A DNA stretch of 21,357 nucleotides from DASWJQ01 sp036397095 (GTDB taxonomy: Bacteria > Chloroflexota > Anaerolineae > Anaerolineales > E44-bin32), in the NCBI GenBank assembly GCA_036397095.1, contig DASWJQ010000190.1, forward strand, positions 1 through 21,357. Direction: 5' to 3'. The translations under genes and the position numbers were made by a program. Below the pieces are notes generated by a model. It searched no databases and had not been told where the DNA came from. It worked only from the letters and a program-made list of their open reading frames with translations. How positions within the stretch are numbered: the first letter of the stretch is position 1; every line of letters starts with the position of its first letter. Below are positions 7,402-15,311 of the stretch, piece by piece.

Positions 7402-9078
7402 TTAGTGGGCCGCCGCGTACGTGCGGGCAGCGTAGTGGGCATCAAGCTCGTCGAGTTCTTGCCGCCGGTCCGTGTCTCGCCAGGCAAGTTCATCGCCCAT
7501 TGTCTTGGCGATGGACTGCAGCAGATCAGCGGTGGGTCTTCCCGCCGAGCCGAGATCCATCCGCCGCAGGACAACATCGCCCAAGTGGAGAGCCATCTCC
7601 TCACGCACGGCATATCGGGTCTGGGCCCTGAGCAGCTCTTCCTGAGGGAACCGATTTCCCCCGCCGGCGGCTAGAGCGACGATCCAGCCCGCCTCGGTGC
7701 CATAGAGACTGGCCAGGTTCCCGGCTGCTTCGGCCTGGAGGCCGGGCGACAGGCGGAGCAATTCATCGGCCAGGACGACCGGATCTGCCCCCTGCCTGGC
7801 TCCATGCAATAGCTCGGTCTCCGTCCGGCAACGATCTACACGGCGTCCGAGCTCAGCCGTGACCCAGTCGACGGCCCTTTCGGCAAGTTCCCGGGCCGCC
7901 GTGTACTTCACGCCGACGACCGTAAGCAGCCCGGCAAGATCATCCCGGCGGCGGTGGTCAACCAGCCACCCGTCGCGGATCAGGACAACATGCTGCCCGC
8001 TGGAACCGACCCGCACCGGGAGCAGTCCCGCATGGATGAGCGAGACATCGTCGGCCGAGAGGTCGGCCGCCGGGTACGCTCGATTGACGGTTTCCAGCAT
8101 GTGCCGAATCTGCTCGTCTTCGACCTGGAGCGGTTCTGGGCCGCCGCTGTATGGCAGGTGGAACGTACCCACGAGGCTTCGGTCGCGCCAGGGCACGGCG
8201 AACAGGGTCGCCGCTCGCCGCCGGCTGCCATTGGCATCGGCGGCATCGGGCGCCGTCGAGAATCCGACCGCTTCACCGACAACGAAGGGCCGGGTCACCA
8301 GGTTGACAGCCAGCGATGGCCAGAAGATCCGGGGCCGATCCGCGGCCTGGGCTCCAGCCAGGACCGTATCGACCCACGGCCCGGCCGCATTGACCGTGAC
8401 CCTTGCCCGCACGTCCAGAGCCTCGTCGGCGACTTGGTCGTGCACTGTCGCCCCAACCACTCGCCCTCTGCGTACGATCAATTGGCACGCCTCGGCGTAG
8501 TTCACGACCGCGGCGCCTGCCTCGACCGCCGACTTGAGCACGGCAAGCAGGAACCGCTCGGTGTTGTAGATCTGGGCGTCATACCATAGGGCGGCCCCGG
8601 TGATCGCGCTGAGCTGCGCCAATCCGGGGACTCTGCCTATCGTTTCATCCCTGGAGATGACGCGGCCGGGAGGCAGCCATTGGGCTTGTTCCAGGCCACG
8701 ATTGCGATCAAAGCCGACCCCGTCCGAGGCTAAGAGGGCCAGGCGCATAGCGGGCATCGACCGCAATCCGCCAGCCGTCGTCGGCAGAAGGAACGCCATG
8801 GGCCGGACCAAGTGCGGCGCCATCCTCATGATCGCCCGGCGCTCCCGGACCATCCGGCGCATGCGGTCGGGTCTCGCGTCCTGCAGGTAGCGAAGGCCGC
8901 CATGGACGACTTTCAGGCTGTTGGCCGAGGTTGCCTGCCCGAAGTCGGAACGTTCGATCAGTGCAACTGAGAGGCCGCGGAGGGCGGCATCCCATGCCAG
9001 GGCGGCCCCGTAGATCCCGCCGCCGATCACCAACAGATCGAAATGCTCATCGGCCAGCCGGGCGATGTCGCGTTTCAT
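7402..9078 (-). CDS. glpD: FAD-dependent glycerol-3-phosphate dehydrogenase/oxidase (GlpD-like)
   Basis: 558 residues, full length for GlpD/GlpA-type flavoenzymes that oxidise sn-glycerol 3-phosphate to dihydroxyacetone phosphate and pass electrons to quinone at the membrane. It has the FAD-binding motif VIGGGIYGAA (17-26), an acidic end to the second strand (IERSDFG, 41-47), the family stretch LKVVHGGLRYLQ (55-66), a central substrate/FAD domain with AGPWVD, and a C-terminal cap domain with VGVKYTAARELAE. The usual TSSRSTK-type segment reads TSANSLK here. No glpF or glpK is present, and the neighbours are methyltransferases and a membrane hydrolase, so it may supply or recycle a glycerol-phosphate group in glycan metabolism rather than serve glycerol growth (inference). 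A related FAD oxidoreductase with another hydroxy-acid substrate is the alternative. Confidence 0.85.
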   Translation of the reverse strand: MKRDIARLADEHFDLLVIGGGIYGAALAWDAALRGLSVALIERSDFGQATSANSLKVVHGGLRYLQDARPDRMRRMVRERRAIMRMAPHLVRPMAFLLPTTAGGLRSMPAMRLALLASDGVGFDRNRGLEQAQWLPPGRVISRDETIGRVPGLAQLSAITGAALWYDAQIYNTERFLLAVLKSAVEAGAAVVNYAEACQLIVRRGRVVGATVHDQVADEALDVRARVTVNAAGPWVDTVLAGAQAADRPRIFWPSLAVNLVTRPFVVGEAVGFSTAPDAADANGSRRRAATLFAVPWRDRSLVGTFHLPYSGGPEPLQVEDEQIRHMLETVNRAYPAADLSADDVSLIHAGLLPVRVGSSGQHVVLIRDGWLVDHRRRDDLAGLLTVVGVKYTAARELAERAVDWVTAELGRRVDRCRTETELLHGARQGADPVVLADELLRLSPGLQAEAAGNLASLYGTEAGWIVALAAGGGNRFPQEELLRAQTRYAVREEMALHLGDVVLRRMDLGSAGRPTADLLQSIAKTMGDELAWRDTDRRQELDELDAHYAARTYAAAH

Positions 9079-9100
9079 CGGCGCCTGTCTTGTCGGCGTC

Positions 9101-9877
9101 TCATTTCCAGGCGAACGCCATCAGATGCCAGCCAGACGGTTCGATCCAGCGCCGCGGCAGCGCATTGAACGCGCCCACGAAGAGACGGTTATAGAGGAAC
9201 GCCTTCCACCCACCATGGAGTCTTGTCGGCACCGGGAAACGCTCGGCGACAATCGTCACGCGCCGGAAACCGGCCAACAGTTGCTCGAACTGATCTCGCC
9301 TAACCAGGTGGAACGCCGGCGCGTCATCGTGTTCCAGGTTGACACCAGTCAGCCGGGATAGGAGCGGGAGCCAGCCGCGCTGGTTGTACATCATCAAGAT
9401 CGCCTGGCCCGCAGGTTTCAGGACCCGATGAATCTCATCGAGCATGCGACCAGGATCGGGTGTGTACTGCAGGACGCCATGCGCATACACCAGGTCGTAT
9501 TCGTGCTCCGGGAACTCGAGGTGCTCGCCGTCCATCACCAGCAGCTTGGCATCCAGACCCTGGCTCTCGAAATTCCGCTTAGCGAGTTCGATCGATCGCT
9601 CGGCCAGATCGACCCCCGTAACATCCGCGCCACCACGGGCGAAGCGTGCCAGATCGATCCCTACACCGCAGCCTACTTCGAGCACACGCTTGCTTTGGAA
9701 GCCAGCGAAATCCACCAGTCGTGGTAGATAGCGCAGCTTGTTGAATCGATAGGCCTCGAGCTCTCCGAAGAACTCTGATGTCCCGATGGGGTGAGTGACG
9801 ATCTCGAGGTCATGGATGTTCCGATTCCAGTAATCACGGACATCGCCGACGGTGACACTCGGAAAGGCTCCTTGCAC
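9101..9877 (-). CDS. class I SAM-dependent methyltransferase
   Basis: 258 residues with a clean methyltransferase core: VLEVGCGVGIDLARFA (65-80) is motif I, VTGVDLAERSIELAK (86-100) the acidic ribose-binding strand, MDGEHLEFP (115-123) the adenine loop, and DLVYAHGVLQYTPDP (128-142) motif IV; KPAGQAILMMYNQ (154-166) follows. The N-terminal DYWN-type segment (15-18) is typical of methyltransferases in polysaccharide clusters. The GTG at 9877 is chosen because it overlaps the TAG of the asparagine synthase gene by one base (TAGTG), a coupled re-initiation arrangement. A GTG at 9937 would add 20 Gly/Arg/Ser-rich residues that look like read-through. Substrate unknown; probably a glycan hydroxyl or carboxyl. 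Confidence 0.85.
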   Translation of the reverse strand: MQGAFPSVTVGDVRDYWNRNIHDLEIVTHPIGTSEFFGELEAYRFNKLRYLPRLVDFAGFQSKRVLEVGCGVGIDLARFARGGADVTGVDLAERSIELAKRNFESQGLDAKLLVMDGEHLEFPEHEYDLVYAHGVLQYTPDPGRMLDEIHRVLKPAGQAILMMYNQRGWLPLLSRLTGVNLEHDDAPAFHLVRRDQFEQLLAGFRRVTIVAERFPVPTRLHGGWKAFLYNRLFVGAFNALPRRWIEPSGWHLMAFAWK

Positions 9878-11793
9878 TACGATGCCCGAGCCAGATCGGC
9901 CTCGACCACTGCCTGTGGTTTGTTGGCCCCGGACCACAGTTCAAGAACCATCAATGCCCAGAGACGATGGCTGTGGTTCTCCTGCCCATGAAGATGTTCG
10001 GCCTTCCATCGCTCGACACAGGCTGCCTCGAAGTACCCACCCTGCCGAATCCGGTCCGGTGCCAGCAGCTCCATCATTAGCGGCAGAAGTGGGCCACGGA
10101 GCCAGTTTTTGATCGGAATCGAAAACCCTTGCTTGGGTTTGCTGAGCACGCTGGCCGGCAGGTGCCCCATCATCGCTTTACGCAGTATGCTCTTTGAGCT
10201 GAGCGCCCGCATCTTGAACGATTCGGGCAAACTCCAGGCGAATTCCACAACCCGGTGGTCCAGGAACGGTACGCGCGCTTCGAGGGACACCGCCATGCTC
10301 ATCCGGTCCACCTTGGCCAGGATGTTGTCCGGCAGGTAGCTCTTGATGTCTACGTACTGCTGTTGCGCCAGTGAGTCGCGATGGCCCGCCCGGTTGAACC
10401 GCTCTTCGAACTCCTGAGAAAGCGTGCCCTGATCGATCGAACTCAGAAGACCGGGCTGATACAGGCTCTTCTTGTCCGCCTCCGTCAGGAACATCATCCA
10501 GCGTGTATGCTGGAGCTCTGGCGGCATTGCCGCGCCCTGCACGAAGCGCCGGGCCATGTTCACAATGCCCTTCTTGGCTGGTCGAGGGTAGATGCGCGCC
10601 ATGACGTCGGGAAGTATCGACAAGCGAACGGGCCCCGGCAGGAGCGCGTAGTAGCGCGACAACCGCTCCGCCCGGTAGGTATCATAGCCGCCGAAGACTT
10701 CGTCCCCTCCGTCGCCGCTCATTGCCACCGTCACCTGATGGCGAGCGAGTTCGGAAACCAGGAACGTTGGAAAGATCGAGAAGTCGGCGATCGGCTCGTC
10801 CAGGTGTTGGCCGAGCCTGAGCGCCAGCGCATGTAGGTCGGGGTTCAGGACCTTCTCATGGTGCTCGGCGCCGAACGCTTCGGCCGCTTGACGGGCCCAG
10901 GGCAGTTCGTTGTAGGTTTGATCATCAAAGCCGATCGAGAACGAGCGGACAGGGTCGTCCTGATGGCGGCTCATCAAGCATAAGACGGTGCTGGAGTCGA
11001 TCCCGCCGCTCAGGAACGTCCCGAGCGGCACATCGCTCACAAGGCGTAGCTGGACCGCGTCGTCGAGCAGGGCGAACAATTGCTCGGCACACTCTTGCTC
11101 GCTCGTCGGCACCGGCACCTGCCGGAGATCCCAGTACTCGACATCGCGAAGTTCGCCCGCCTCCAGGGTCAGGTAGTGGCCTGGTTCGAGTTTGAAGATG
11201 CCTTTGAAGATGGTACGCGGTCCCGGAATGTATTCCAGCGTCAGGAATTGATCGAGGGCGATCGGATCAATCTCCCTCGGCACTCGTGGGTGGGCGATGA
11301 CGGCGCGGAGTTCCGAGGCGAAAACCAGCAGGCCGGCCTCAAACCAATAGTAAAGCGGCTTGATCCCGATTCGGTCGCGGGCAAGCACCAGGCGTTCCCG
11401 GGGCTGATCCCAGAGAGCGAAGGCGAACATGCCGTTAAATTGCTCAAGACAAGCAGGCCCGAACTCCTCGTATGCATGGACGATCACCTCGGTGTCGCCA
11501 GTGGTCTTGAATTGGTGGCCTCTGGCTTCGAGTTGGCTCCTCAGTTGGCGAAAGTTGTAAATCTCGCCATTGAAGACAACGTGGATGGTTCCATCTTCGT
11601 TCGAGATCGGCTGATCCCCGGTCACAAGGTCGATGATCGCCAGCCGCCGTACACCCAAGTCGGCGCGCCGGTCGTGGTAGTAGCCAAGACCGTCTGGTCC
11701 ACGGTGACGCAGCAGGGAGGTCATTGTGCGCAGCACCGACTTACGCGTTTGGCTGTCCTGCTCCGGACTGATGACACCACAAATCCCGCACAT
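9877..11793 (-). CDS. asnB: glutamine-hydrolysing asparagine synthase-like amidotransferase
   Basis: 638 residues, full length for class-II AsnB. Cys2 after Met1 (MCGICG) is the glutaminase nucleophile, exposed by removal of Met. RHRGPDG (29-35), VFNGEIYN (73-80) and TGDTEV (98-103) complete the glutaminase domain to about residue 220. The synthetase half has the PP-loop LSGGIDSS (261-268), SIGFDD (286-291), MSGDGGDEVFGGY (358-370) and LPDNILAKVDRMSMA (487-501). The enzyme makes asparagine from aspartate, but in EPS and exosortase-associated loci paralogues are annotated as amidotransferases (TIGR03104/TIGR03108 type) thought to amidate glycan uronic acids or other carboxylates; that role fits here by context. 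It starts two bases after the upstream GT4 gene's stop with GGAGCG upstream, and overlaps the next methyltransferase gene. Confidence 0.93.
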   Translation of the reverse strand: MCGICGVISPEQDSQTRKSVLRTMTSLLRHRGPDGLGYYHDRRADLGVRRLAIIDLVTGDQPISNEDGTIHVVFNGEIYNFRQLRSQLEARGHQFKTTGDTEVIVHAYEEFGPACLEQFNGMFAFALWDQPRERLVLARDRIGIKPLYYWFEAGLLVFASELRAVIAHPRVPREIDPIALDQFLTLEYIPGPRTIFKGIFKLEPGHYLTLEAGELRDVEYWDLRQVPVPTSEQECAEQLFALLDDAVQLRLVSDVPLGTFLSGGIDSSTVLCLMSRHQDDPVRSFSIGFDDQTYNELPWARQAAEAFGAEHHEKVLNPDLHALALRLGQHLDEPIADFSIFPTFLVSELARHQVTVAMSGDGGDEVFGGYDTYRAERLSRYYALLPGPVRLSILPDVMARIYPRPAKKGIVNMARRFVQGAAMPPELQHTRWMMFLTEADKKSLYQPGLLSSIDQGTLSQEFEERFNRAGHRDSLAQQQYVDIKSYLPDNILAKVDRMSMAVSLEARVPFLDHRVVEFAWSLPESFKMRALSSKSILRKAMMGHLPASVLSKPKQGFSIPIKNWLRGPLLPLMMELLAPDRIRQGGYFEAACVERWKAEHLHGQENHSHRLWALMVLELWSGANKPQAVVEADLARAS

Positions 11794-11795
11794 AG

Positions 11796-13013
11796 TCAGC
11801 GCTCCGTTGGGCTGGGCGCTGGTTCGGCCGGACGTGCTCGCGGGATCAGCCGGCTGTAGAGCCCTTCCACTTTGGACAGGTAGCGAGCCGGGTCGTAGTG
11901 TTTGAGCGCATGTTCTCTGGCACGCCCCGCCAAACGAGGACGCAGGTCGTCGTCTTCAACAAGGCGCGTAAGCCCATCGGCCAGACTCGCCGGATCAGGG
12001 TCAACCAGGAGCGAGAATTCATCGCTCAAGACTTGGGTATGGGCCCGAATGCGGGTCGCCAGGATCGCCCGCTGAGCGTGCAAGTAGCTGTAGATCTTAA
12101 GGGGAACGGAAGTGTCCATTATCCGCGGTGAGATGAGGACCTCGCCGAGGCCCAGGTAGGCGAAGGCATCATCGAGCGGGACTGATCCGGTGAGCACAAA
12201 CTGACTGCGAGGCTGCAGCCGCTCAATCTCCGCCTGCAGCGCCTCGGTCTGGTAGGGCTTCCCGCCCACCAGAACGAAGGTCACTCGATCGGCGACAGCG
12301 TGGGGCAGGAGCATGGCCATCTGGATCAAGCTCTCGAGGCCTTGGTAGGGCTCGAAAGTTCCCGTATAGATCACTGCCAGGCGACCGTCGGCGCGGAGCT
12401 GGTCGCGGATGGCATGGTATTGAGCGCCAAGCTCCGTGCCGCTGGCGCCAATATTGATCGGCATATTGTCGATCTGTTCGACGACCAGGCGGGGATTGAT
12501 GCCCCGGACGTACTCGGTTAGTTCTTCATCAATTGTGATGACTGCGTCGCTGGTATTCAGTGTCCACCGCTCCGCCCACCGGAACAGCCGCACAACCGGC
12601 CCGTTGGGACCGTACCCGAGGTTCATTAGTTGTCTCGGCAAGCTCGAATGCATGTCATAGATATGCATCGTTTGGAATAGAGCTGCCAGGAGCATCCCAA
12701 TGAAAGACGCCTCCTCATGGGAATGAATGACGTCGTAGCGACGACGAAGGAGGAGGGCGAACGCCTTAAAGAATAGAACCGCGTCGAGCACGATTTTCGC
12801 CAAAGAGGGTCCGACCTTCACCTGGTGGACAAATGGGACCGACGGAATCCGCGCGATGGTGACGTTGCTGATTTGGACGTCTTCGCCGACATGGTAGGTG
12901 ACCAGGTCGACTTCGTGCCCTAGCCGCGACAGCGCCCTCAGTCGTTGATAGACGCTGATTGGCGTCCCCCGCGGCTCGAAGAAAGGCTCGGGTGCGAGCA
13001 TCAAGACTTTCAT
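11796..13013 (-). CDS. GT4-like glycosyltransferase with a variant donor-binding motif
   Basis: 405 residues with the two-domain GT-B plan. The N-terminal acceptor domain opens with MLAPEPFFEPRGTPISVYQR (5-24) and has VIHSHEEAS (95-103). The C-terminal donor domain has AVIYTGTFEPYQGLESLI (213-230) and FVLVGGKP (246-253). The GT4 E-x7-E segment is not evident: the matching stretch is SPRIMDTSVPLKIYSYLHAQ (295-314), with no glutamate pair, which is a feature of a GT4 subgroup or a weakened active site. It likely adds a sugar from a nucleotide donor to the lipid-linked glycan in the cytosol. ATG 13013 is preferred over the GTG three bases earlier because of an AGG site just upstream. The C-terminal 15 residues are Pro/Ala-rich. 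Confidence 0.83.
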   Translation of the reverse strand: MKVLMLAPEPFFEPRGTPISVYQRLRALSRLGHEVDLVTYHVGEDVQISNVTIARIPSVPFVHQVKVGPSLAKIVLDAVLFFKAFALLLRRRYDVIHSHEEASFIGMLLAALFQTMHIYDMHSSLPRQLMNLGYGPNGPVVRLFRWAERWTLNTSDAVITIDEELTEYVRGINPRLVVEQIDNMPINIGASGTELGAQYHAIRDQLRADGRLAVIYTGTFEPYQGLESLIQMAMLLPHAVADRVTFVLVGGKPYQTEALQAEIERLQPRSQFVLTGSVPLDDAFAYLGLGEVLISPRIMDTSVPLKIYSYLHAQRAILATRIRAHTQVLSDEFSLLVDPDPASLADGLTRLVEDDDLRPRLAGRAREHALKHYDPARYLSKVEGLYSRLIPRARPAEPAPSPTER

Positions 13014-13050
13014 CACTACCTGCTCTCCAGCCTACAAACGCGGATGGGTG

Positions 13051-14238
13051 TCAGTCGCCGACACTGAGATCTGCTTCACGATCCCGAGGCCGGAGCGGCA
13101 ATTCGGCCAGGGACGGTTCGTTCGCACCGAGACTGAGGTGCGCGTCCACTCCGTTGAGCCCTAGGGAGATGGCGATGGCACTAAGCAACGCCAGGTCGGC
13201 TTCGGAGAAGCGCTGCTTGTTGGGATTGACCAGGGTCAGTGCTCCGAGCACACGCTCGCCGGCGAGGAGCGGCACGCTGATGGCCGTTCTCGGCACATCC
13301 TCGGACTGCTCCCACGGATTTCGGTACCACCGATGATCGGAGCGAGTGTCCTCGACGAGCGCCGCCTGTCCCGTCCGGTAGACCCAGCCAGCCAGGCCAT
13401 CGCGAACCGGCCCGGCGAGGGCCGCGTGGCTTGTCCGCTGGGTGTGTCCGGCGTAGGCGACGACTCCATCGAGGATGTCACCGCTCTCGTTGAATACGAT
13501 GATGCTGCCGCTGCGGGCGCCGACGCTTTCAACCGTTAGCTGCAATGATCGCTCCAACAAGGCGCTTAGACTGTCCGCGTGATTCAACGCCTGCTGCAGT
13601 TCGCGCAGTGGCAACCGCCAGTCGCGCACCAACTCTTGACGGGCTGCCGCGATCGGCGTGGATCCTGCCGCCAGTGTGGTGCTTTCCACCTGCTCCCGAA
13701 GCGCCTTCGTTATCAGGTGCTCCAGCATCAGATGAATGTCTTCGACATGTTCGATACAGTCAGATGGAACATGGACTTGAAGATCGACGACCGAACCAAG
13801 CCGGCCGCCGTCATTGCCAGTGAATCCAATGGTGAATGCGCCGTGTTCTTTGGCCGCCAGCATCGCATGCACGACATTCATCGAGTTGCCGGAGGTCGAT
13901 ATCCCAATGACAACGTCGTCCGGCTCAACCAGGCTAATCAGCTGTTGGGCAAAGACGCTTTCGTAGCCCTCGTCGTTGGCGTAGGCTGAGAAGACCGCCA
14001 TGTTGTCGGCCAGGCCAACGACCCGAAAGCCGGGACGGCCCGCCAGGCGGGTGTTCTTGGCCAGGTCGCAGACGAAATGTGAGGCGGTCGAGGCGCTGCC
14101 GCCATTCCCCATGATGAACACGGTCCGCTGTTCCAGGCGGGCCCGGTGCAGGCGCTGGATAGCGGCATTGATCGAGGCTTCTGACAGCCGACCCAGGGTT
14201 CCATGAAGATCACTCAAGTACTTCTGCACAACACTCAT
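13051..14238 (-). CDS. SIS-domain sugar-phosphate isomerase (GmhA-like) fused to a GAF domain
   Basis: 395 residues in two parts. Residues 1-190 are a SIS fold of the GmhA/DiaA group: phosphate loop GNGGSASTASHF (44-55), STSGNS (114-119), DDVVIGI (107-113) and the helix HVEDIHLMLEH (164-174). H54 and H174 appear to match catalytic or phosphate-site His positions of GmhA, but the GmhA active-site Glu near H54 is Asp58 here. Residues about 220-362 form a GAF domain: SGSIIVFN (243-250), DGLAGWVYRTGQAALVED (280-297), AISVPLLAGERVLGALTLVN (319-338) and FSEADLALLSAIA (344-356). GmhA isomerises sedoheptulose 7-phosphate; alone it is about 195 residues, so the GAF half is an addition, likely a ligand sensor or partner-binding unit. 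ATG 14238 has GAGGTG six bases upstream; GTG 14247 is an alternative. The HddA-like kinase gene precedes it by about 90 bp. Confidence 0.85.
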   Translation of the reverse strand: MSVVQKYLSDLHGTLGRLSEASINAAIQRLHRARLEQRTVFIMGNGGSASTASHFVCDLAKNTRLAGRPGFRVVGLADNMAVFSAYANDEGYESVFAQQLISLVEPDDVVIGISTSGNSMNVVHAMLAAKEHGAFTIGFTGNDGGRLGSVVDLQVHVPSDCIEHVEDIHLMLEHLITKALREQVESTTLAAGSTPIAAARQELVRDWRLPLRELQQALNHADSLSALLERSLQLTVESVGARSGSIIVFNESGDILDGVVAYAGHTQRTSHAALAGPVRDGLAGWVYRTGQAALVEDTRSDHRWYRNPWEQSEDVPRTAISVPLLAGERVLGALTLVNPNKQRFSEADLALLSAIAISLGLNGVDAHLSLGANEPSLAELPLRPRDREADLSVGD

Positions 14239-14330
14239 CAGGGACACCTCACCTTCTCAGAGCGTCCAGGGGGGAATTCGGTCAAGGACACTTGGCACGG
14301 CCGTCGGGAATGGAACAAAGGGGCGGATGG

Positions 14331-15311
14331 TTAGCGACGGTAATTGAAGATGACCTTCGCGCCGTCGGATTCGAGTTGGATGGGCAGCTCGCGCATGCCA
14401 TTGAGGGCGGCACGCACCGAGCGCCGCCGGTCTTGCGGCACATAGATCAGGAGGAAGCCCCCGCCGCCGGCGCCCGTGATCTTGCCGCCAAGCGCTCCCG
14501 CGTTCAGCGCAGTTTCGTAGGTACGATCGATCGCCGCGTTGCTGATTCCGCTTGCCAACTGACGCTTCAGTTGCCAGCTCTTGTGCAGCAACAATCCGAG
14601 GGAATCGAGATTGCCTCGCACCAGCTCGTCCCGGGCGGCGTAGGCCAACTCCTTCATCGCACCCAGGGTGGCCTTCTTCTCGGCGATGTTGGCTCGTTGC
14701 TCGGTCAGGATGGTTGCGGATTTTCGCGTCTGTCCTGTGTAGAAGAGGAGCAGATTCTCTGTAAGCTGCTGCTTCAGGTCGTCGCCCAAGTCGAGCTTCT
14801 CACAACGTACGGATCCGTCGGGGGCAAACTCGATGAAGCGGAATCCGCCATAAGCGGCAATGTACTGATCCTGGATACCAATGGGCTTGCCCAAGACGTC
14901 GATCTCAATTTCGCATGCCTCCTGGGCCAATCGTTCGGCAGAGAAGCCGTTCTCTCCGAGGTAGGAGTACATTGCGCGCAAAGCGCCAACCGTCACGGTG
15001 CTCGACGAACCCAAGCCCGAGCCCGCCGACGGGATGTCGCCCATTGTCGTGATCTCGACGCCGGATGTGATCCCTGTCTTGCGCAGCGCCTCCCGGATTA
15101 ACTCGTGCTTCACATCCTCCAGGTTCCCGACAAGTTCGGTCTCGGTGTAGCCGACGCGCAATTGGTCATCGAAACGCTTCTTAATCGTGACGAAGATGTA
15201 CTTGTCGATGGCTGTACTCAGGACGCAGCCGCCCTCCTCCAAGAAGTACGAACGAAAGTCGGTCCCCCCGCCGAAGAAACTCACCCTGAGCGGAGTCTGG
15301 GCAATGATCAT
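14331..15311 (-). CDS. hddA: GHMP-family sugar kinase, HddA-like (D-glycero-alpha-D-manno-heptose 7-phosphate kinase type)
   Basis: 326 residues, usual HddA length. The three GHMP motifs are present: PLRVSFFGGGTD (7-18), the ATP loop IPSAGSGLGSSS (93-104) and GGKITGAGGGGFLL (275-288). The first motif, with the GGGTD ending, is typical of heptose- and fucose-type kinases rather than mevalonate or homoserine kinases. HddA phosphorylates heptose 7-phosphate at C1 in the GDP-D-glycero-alpha-D-manno-heptose pathway; the SIS isomerase gene directly downstream fits the same branch. GmhB phosphatase and HddC nucleotidyltransferase are not in the window. The start ATG 15311 overlaps the TGA of the epimerase gene (ATGA), with AAGAAGG upstream. 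A fucokinase- or L-glycerate-type sugar kinase is the alternative. Confidence 0.85.
   Translation of the reverse strand: MIIAQTPLRVSFFGGGTDFRSYFLEEGGCVLSTAIDKYIFVTIKKRFDDQLRVGYTETELVGNLEDVKHELIREALRKTGITSGVEITTMGDIPSAGSGLGSSSTVTVGALRAMYSYLGENGFSAERLAQEACEIEIDVLGKPIGIQDQYIAAYGGFRFIEFAPDGSVRCEKLDLGDDLKQQLTENLLLFYTGQTRKSATILTEQRANIAEKKATLGAMKELAYAARDELVRGNLDSLGLLLHKSWQLKRQLASGISNAAIDRTYETALNAGALGGKITGAGGGGFLLIYVPQDRRRSVRAALNGMRELPIQLESDGAKVIFNYRR

Noticed and set aside
14292..15101. 269-residue plus-strand open frame
   Set aside because: Antisense to the GHMP kinase, whose three motifs are intact; the translation is low in recognisable structure.
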